Source: Gemmatimonadota bacterium
GTDB taxonomy: Bacteria; Gemmatimonadota; Gemmatimonadetes; Gemmatimonadales; Gemmatimonadaceae
DNA: 64,000 bases
Assembly: GCA_016704465.1 (NCBI GenBank)
Contig: JADJAD010000001.1
Location: forward strand, 248,001-312,000
Direction: 5' to 3'
Made by a program: the position numbers and the translations under genes. This document shows positions 60,757-64,000 of this stretch, piece by piece. Position 1 is the stretch's first letter; every line of letters starts with the position of its first letter. The notes under the pieces are model-generated. The model had not been told where the DNA came from and ran no database searches. It was given only the letters and a program-made list of their open reading frames with translations.

Positions 60757-62334
60757 TCACAGGTCGGTGGGAGCGACCCGACCCTCGTTGTCATCGGCCG
60801 CGACACCCACCGACGCCATGAAGGCATCGTAGACGTCCGGTCGCCACCAGGCGTGGCTCTCCCGCACGATCTCGAGGGCGCGCTCCCGCGACATCGCCGC
60901 CCGGTAGCTGCGGCTGCTCGTTAGGGCATCGAAGACGTCGGCGATGCAGATGATCTGGGCATTTATGGGAATCTCGTCCCCCTCCAACCCATCCGGATAG
61001 CCGCCACCGCAGTGCTTCTCGTGGTGCCAGCGGATCATGGGCTTGATGTCCCACGGGAAGTCGATGTCCGCCAGCAGCTCGAACCCCTCGCCGGGGTGCC
61101 GCTTCATGACCGCGAACTCCTCGTCCGTGAGGCGTCCCGGCTTGTTGAGGATCTCGTGCGGCGTGTGGATCTTGCCCACGTCGTGCAGGTACGCCCCGAG
61201 CCGGATGGTCGTCTGCTCATCCTGATCCATCCCGAGGGCCTCGGCCACCGCCACCGCGTAGCTGGCCACCCGTTCGCAGTGACCGTGCGTGTAGCTGTCG
61301 GCCGATTCGATCGACTGGCCCCATTCGCGCACGATCGAGAGGAAGGTCCCTTCCAGGTCGTCGAGACGCGACGACACGTCGACCAGGTCCGTCCGGGCAT
61401 CGAGGCGACGGAAGAGCCGCTGCGACACGTTCAGGTGGCGCAGCGCGTCCTGGTTGCGGCGCAGCTGGCGGTAGAGCAGCGCCAGTTCGCGAGCCGCCTC
61501 TGCCTCCTCGAGGATCGCGCCTGCCGACCGTGCCATCGTCAACGCGGCCTGCAGCCGGGACTCGGCGAGCGAAAATCGCTCCGTGACCCGATAGACCGCC
61601 CCGATCACCCGATAGGCGTCGGCCTGGTGCCGGACGATCCCCAGCGAGCTGAAGATGCGCAGCGCCTCCGTCGCCACGCGGGACGCCTGGTCGAAGTGCC
61701 TCAGGGCGAGGTGCACCTCGGTGTGGCTGAGCAGGGCCAGCCCGCGCAGGTGCACGTCACCCAGTCGCGTGGTGATCTCGATGCTCTGGCGAAAACGCTC
61801 GTCCGCCTCGTCCCACCGCTTGCGATCGGCGCTCAGGATCCCGAGGCTGTTGAACACCATGGCCGCGCCACGCTCATCGCCGCAGCAGGCGAAGGCATCG
61901 AGCGCGTCCACGTAGTGCTGCTCGGCGTCGTCCAGTTCCCCCTGAATGTTGGCAATGATCCCGAGGTTCTGGCGGATGCGTCCGCGCAGCGCGTGATCGA
62001 CCGCAGGCGACTGCAGCGCCCGCATGAACGTCTCACGGGCGGTGTCGAACGCGCCGTCGGCCAGGTCGAACGCCGCCAGTGTGTTGAGCGCCTGCGCCGC
62101 CAGCAGCCCCAGCCCTGCGACTTCGGCCGCGACGTGACTCTGCCGGCACAACCGGCGGGCCTCGTCCGACTCGGAGCGCCGGTGCCTGGCGATCGCGAGC
62201 CGCCGCAGCGCATCGGCCCGGCTCCGGTGGTCCCGCTCCGGTACCGACTCGACGATGGCTCGCTCGTAGCCCACGATCGCCTCGTCGAGACGCCCCGCAA
62301 CGTCGGCATCGATCGCGTCCAGCAGCGCCGCCAT
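60757..62334 (-). CDS. TPR-HD-GYP protein (likely cyclic-di-GMP phosphodiesterase)
   Basis: From the ATG at 62334 the protein has 525 residues; upstream GTG codons (62403, 62397) are possible, but the frame beyond runs into the terminator of the neighbour. About 330 residues of TPR repeats (patterns such as LDEAIVGYERAI, LDDAEQHYVDAL and WDEADERFRQSI) precede an HD-GYP domain: HGHCERVASYAV, LHDVGKI, the HD metal site, MKRHPGEGFELL, and WHHEKHCGGGYPDGLEGDEIP with the GYP triad. HD-GYP proteins break down cyclic-di-GMP (or cGAMP); TPR regions bind other proteins. There is no receiver or membrane domain, so the input should come through the TPR part. It lies behind the ZU5 lipoprotein and its terminator. 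Confidence 0.9.
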   Translation of the reverse strand: MAALLDAIDADVAGRLDEAIVGYERAIVESVPERDHRSRADALRRLAIARHRRSESDEARRLCRQSHVAAEVAGLGLLAAQALNTLAAFDLADGAFDTARETFMRALQSPAVDHALRGRIRQNLGIIANIQGELDDAEQHYVDALDAFACCGDERGAAMVFNSLGILSADRKRWDEADERFRQSIEITTRLGDVHLRGLALLSHTEVHLALRHFDQASRVATEALRIFSSLGIVRHQADAYRVIGAVYRVTERFSLAESRLQAALTMARSAGAILEEAEAARELALLYRQLRRNQDALRHLNVSQRLFRRLDARTDLVDVSSRLDDLEGTFLSIVREWGQSIESADSYTHGHCERVASYAVAVAEALGMDQDEQTTIRLGAYLHDVGKIHTPHEILNKPGRLTDEEFAVMKRHPGEGFELLADIDFPWDIKPMIRWHHEKHCGGGYPDGLEGDEIPINAQIICIADVFDALTSSRSYRAAMSRERALEIVRESHAWWRPDVYDAFMASVGVAADDNEGRVAPTDL

Positions 62335-62484
62335 GGCGATGCCGCTGGCGCGATGCGGTCCCGGGGTTTCAAGCCGTTGATAGAGCGAGGCGGTCACGCA
62401 CACAAGACCAGCGAAGTAGCCCTCATGTAACCGCTGGCGCTCGCCCGCCTGGATTAGACCGATTTTACCCTCGCCTTCTCCGCG

Positions 62485-62523
62485 AAAAGGCAGATCCCCC
62501 CACCCTCTTTCGAGGATGGGGGG
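62485..62523 (-). terminator. Terminator of the first ZU5 lipoprotein gene
   Basis: On the gene strand CCCCCCATCCTC-GAAA-GAGGGTGGGGGG forms a 12-bp stem with one G-U pair and a GAAA tetraloop, followed 7 bases later by TTTT. It lies 32 bp after the stop. A closely similar hairpin follows the paralogous gene at 63857. Confidence 0.85.
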
Positions 62524-62554
62524 ACTCGGCCCTCTCACGGCATTCCGGACAGCT

Positions 62555-63274
62555 TCAGTACGCGATCATGTAGCTGGAGAAGTGATCGATCGTGCCGACC
62601 ACCTTGTCTTCGACCTTGCTGTTCTTGGACGGCGGCAGCTCGAGGATCTGCAGCGACTCGTTTACGTAGGCCAGCCGGTAGCGTTCGCCGGTACCGAGCA
62701 GCGTCGGGAGCAGGCAGTGGCCGTAGTCCAGCGTCAGCTCGGCGGACTTCTTGAAGTTCAGGCCGTGCGGACCGAAGACGACCTGCACCAGGGACCCCAT
62801 CGGCGCCGTGCCGACAATGAGCTCGTCCTCGTCGAGCGCGCCGGCCGGAATCACCAGCTTGTGTGATCCGATGCGCAGCGTTCCGCCATCCGGACCGATG
62901 ACTTCGGCTTCGACCTCGAGGCCGAGCGGTTCGCACTGCAGGAGTTCGAGAGAAGCGAACTTGTCCAGCTTGCGCTGCAGCTTGAGGTCCTTCTTGAAGG
63001 CCTTCCAGGCGTCCTTGTCGAGGCGGAGCTGCGCCTTCAGGAGTTCCTTGTCGAGCTTGGCCGCAGTCTTGATGCTATCGCGGATCGCCTCGAGCGAGTC
63101 CTTTCGGGCCTCTTTCGCCGCCTTTTTGGCGATCTGTTCGGGCGACTTCCCGAGCGAGACGGCATCGCTCGACGGGAGCATCGTGGGGGCGGTCGGCGGC
63201 GCATCAATCGAACAGGCCGCGAGCAGCACGACGGCGACGAGCGAGCAGGCCGAGGTGGAGAGAAGCTTCTTCAT
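62555..63274 (-). CDS. ZU5-like domain lipoprotein
   Basis: The 239-residue protein starts at the ATG before a lipoprotein signal (LVAVVLLAAC). The frame is open further up, but only the lipoprotein start makes sense. A Lys/Asp/Leu-rich helical region follows (about 48-125, with repeated KLDK and RLDKDAWKAF, probably coiled coil). The C-terminal domain begins with GPDGGTLRIGSHKLVIPAGAL, the typical beginning of ZU5 domains, and ends in IDHFSSYMIAY. It would be anchored at the outer membrane and perhaps bind another surface protein. The adjacent gene upstream ends in the same IDHFSSYMIAY motif, so the two are tandem duplicates. Its own terminator follows. Confidence 0.78.
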   Translation of the reverse strand: MKKLLSTSACSLVAVVLLAACSIDAPPTAPTMLPSSDAVSLGKSPEQIAKKAAKEARKDSLEAIRDSIKTAAKLDKELLKAQLRLDKDAWKAFKKDLKLQRKLDKFASLELLQCEPLGLEVEAEVIGPDGGTLRIGSHKLVIPAGALDEDELIVGTAPMGSLVQVVFGPHGLNFKKSAELTLDYGHCLLPTLLGTGERYRLAYVNESLQILELPPSKNSKVEDKVVGTIDHFSSYMIAY

Positions 63275-63787
63275 GACGTGCCGTCCTTTCGGGAATGCGA
63301 GAGAGGTGATCGACGGGAGGCGTTGGTTGGCGCTCCCGGACTCCTCTATGGCAACCCGCGTACCCGCAACGACTTGTGATCTTTGCCCACCTCGAGATCT
63401 GCGTGGTCCTTTTGACCGAACCTCGGTCATTCAGTCAGAAATTGGGGTCTGAAACCGCCTCCTTCCCGCCTCGCCGTCGGACACATAGTCCCAGAGAAAT
63501 TTCGGCACTTCTCTCGTCGAGCGATCGACCGCCGCCGTCCAACCCGTCCCGCAGTGATGTGGACCACCCGCAGACGTTGCGTTCTGCCCGCACCATTGCG
63601 CAAAACCCACGGGTCGCGGCGGCTCTGCCCGGTGCGGCTACTCTATCACCGCTTCCATCGCAGCGCCTCGATCTCGTCGAGGGCCTGCGCCGCCGGCCGC
63701 CCGAGACCCGAGGCGTCGTCGCGACATCTACCGACGTCCCGCTCCATCGCTGGCGGCCAGCGACCCTTTATCGGCCTGATGCACCGG
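63275..63787. other. Intergenic region between tandem lipoprotein genes
   Basis: About 510 bp without a gene. It should contain the promoter of the 62555-63274 gene. I see an AAAGGA ribosome site before its ATG, a small palindrome GACCGA-ACC-TCGGTC near 63412, and nothing else that I can name. Confidence 0.4.
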
Positions 63788-63824
63788 GAAAAGCAACACC
63801 CCTACCCTCTCGCGAGGATAGGGG
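63788..63824 (-). terminator. Terminator of the second ZU5-like lipoprotein gene
   Basis: On the gene strand CCCCTATCCTC-GCGA-GAGGGTAGGGG makes an 11-bp stem with one G-U pair and a GNRA loop, followed by TGTTGCTTTT. Its core (CCTC-GNRA-GAGGG) equals that of the terminator at 62485, so the duplication seems to have included the 3' end. Confidence 0.85.
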
Positions 63825-63856
63825 CATGCCACGCACTCCCGGCAGGTGGAACAGCG

Positions 63857-64000
63857 TCAGTAGGCGATCATGTAGCTGGAGAAGTGATCGATCTGTCCAG
63901 TCACCTTCGACGCGGGCCGGTTGTCGATCGACGGCGGGAGCTCGAGGATGTTCATCCCACTCCCGACGTAGGCGACTCGGAACTGCGCGTTGCCAGGCGG
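63857..64000 (-). CDS. Tandem paralogue of the ZU5-like lipoprotein, C-terminal end only
   Basis: The last 47 residues of a gene that begins beyond the window. The end (NILELPPSIDNR, then KVTGQIDHFSSYMIAY) is nearly the same as in the complete gene 580 bp downstream (QILELPPSKNSK, KVVGTIDHFSSYMIAY). The difference lies mainly in the linker between the two motifs. Domain content of the missing part is presumed, not seen. Confidence 0.8.
   Translation of the reverse strand, partial: PPGNAQFRVAYVGSGMNILELPPSIDNRPASKVTGQIDHFSSYMIAY

Overview
The window is GC-rich (roughly 69% by eye), densely coded and without tRNA, rRNA, CRISPR, phage or insertion-sequence genes. The gene content suggests a soil or water member of the Gemmatimonadota: SusC/SusD-type outer-membrane proteins in a high-GC genome, many secreted S9 peptidases, VPS10/sortilin-like beta-propeller proteins, class C serine hydrolases, a giant cyclic beta-1,2-glucan synthase and a SusD-like lipoprotein. 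This is inference from family content; Acidobacteriota or a related phylum cannot be excluded.

Layout. 1-14.8 kb: tail of a sortilin-like protein, an S9-type hydrolase, the cyclic glucan synthase (2973 aa), a DPP-IV-type peptidase broken by one frameshift, and an old-yellow-enzyme oxidoreductase. 15-18.3 kb: secreted amidohydrolase and a ComEC-like metallo-beta-lactamase-fold protein, closed by a strong terminator. 18.4-23.7 kb (minus): susC (frameshifted at a G run), susD and a lipoprotein cyclophilin. 24-28.4 kb: a CitE-like CoA lyase divergent from a mesaconyl/itaconyl-CoA hydratase-like gene, a BaiN-type flavoprotein and a Tat-exported DsrE-like protein. 28.6-43 kb: acylaminoacyl peptidase, two divergent DoxX-like membrane proteins, an NTF2-like protein, two class C serine hydrolases, an Ig-like lipoprotein, a second sortilin-like protein and a prolyl oligopeptidase. 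43-50.8 kb: egtB-egtD (ergothioneine), with DUF427, a FAD disulfide reductase and a nitrilase downstream, divergent from an ABC transporter whose binding protein and permease are fused. 50.9-55.8 kb: an eRF1-like (baeRF) protein, a DUF2934-Hsp20 fusion, a subtilase and PlsC. 56-64 kb: a DUF4331 protein apparently split into two genes, NrtS-like protein, TonB receptor, histone-H1-like peptide, TPR/HD-GYP protein and two tandem ZU5-like lipoproteins, the second cut by the window edge.

How it fits together. Most products are exported: peptidases, amidohydrolase and receptors fit a scavenger of peptides and glycans. The 44-50.8 kb block may be one low-molecular-weight thiol system: synthesis (EgtB, EgtD), disulfide recycling (FAD reductase) and transport (ATPase plus an EgtU-like fusion with reversed domain order).

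The most unusual DNA feature is a set of short tandem repeats sitting at gene 3' ends. In four genes the repeat unit contains the stop codon itself and is 8, 11, 14 and 14 bp long. All are 2 modulo 3, so successive copies put a stop codon in each reading frame. All counts were made by eye and no database search was possible.
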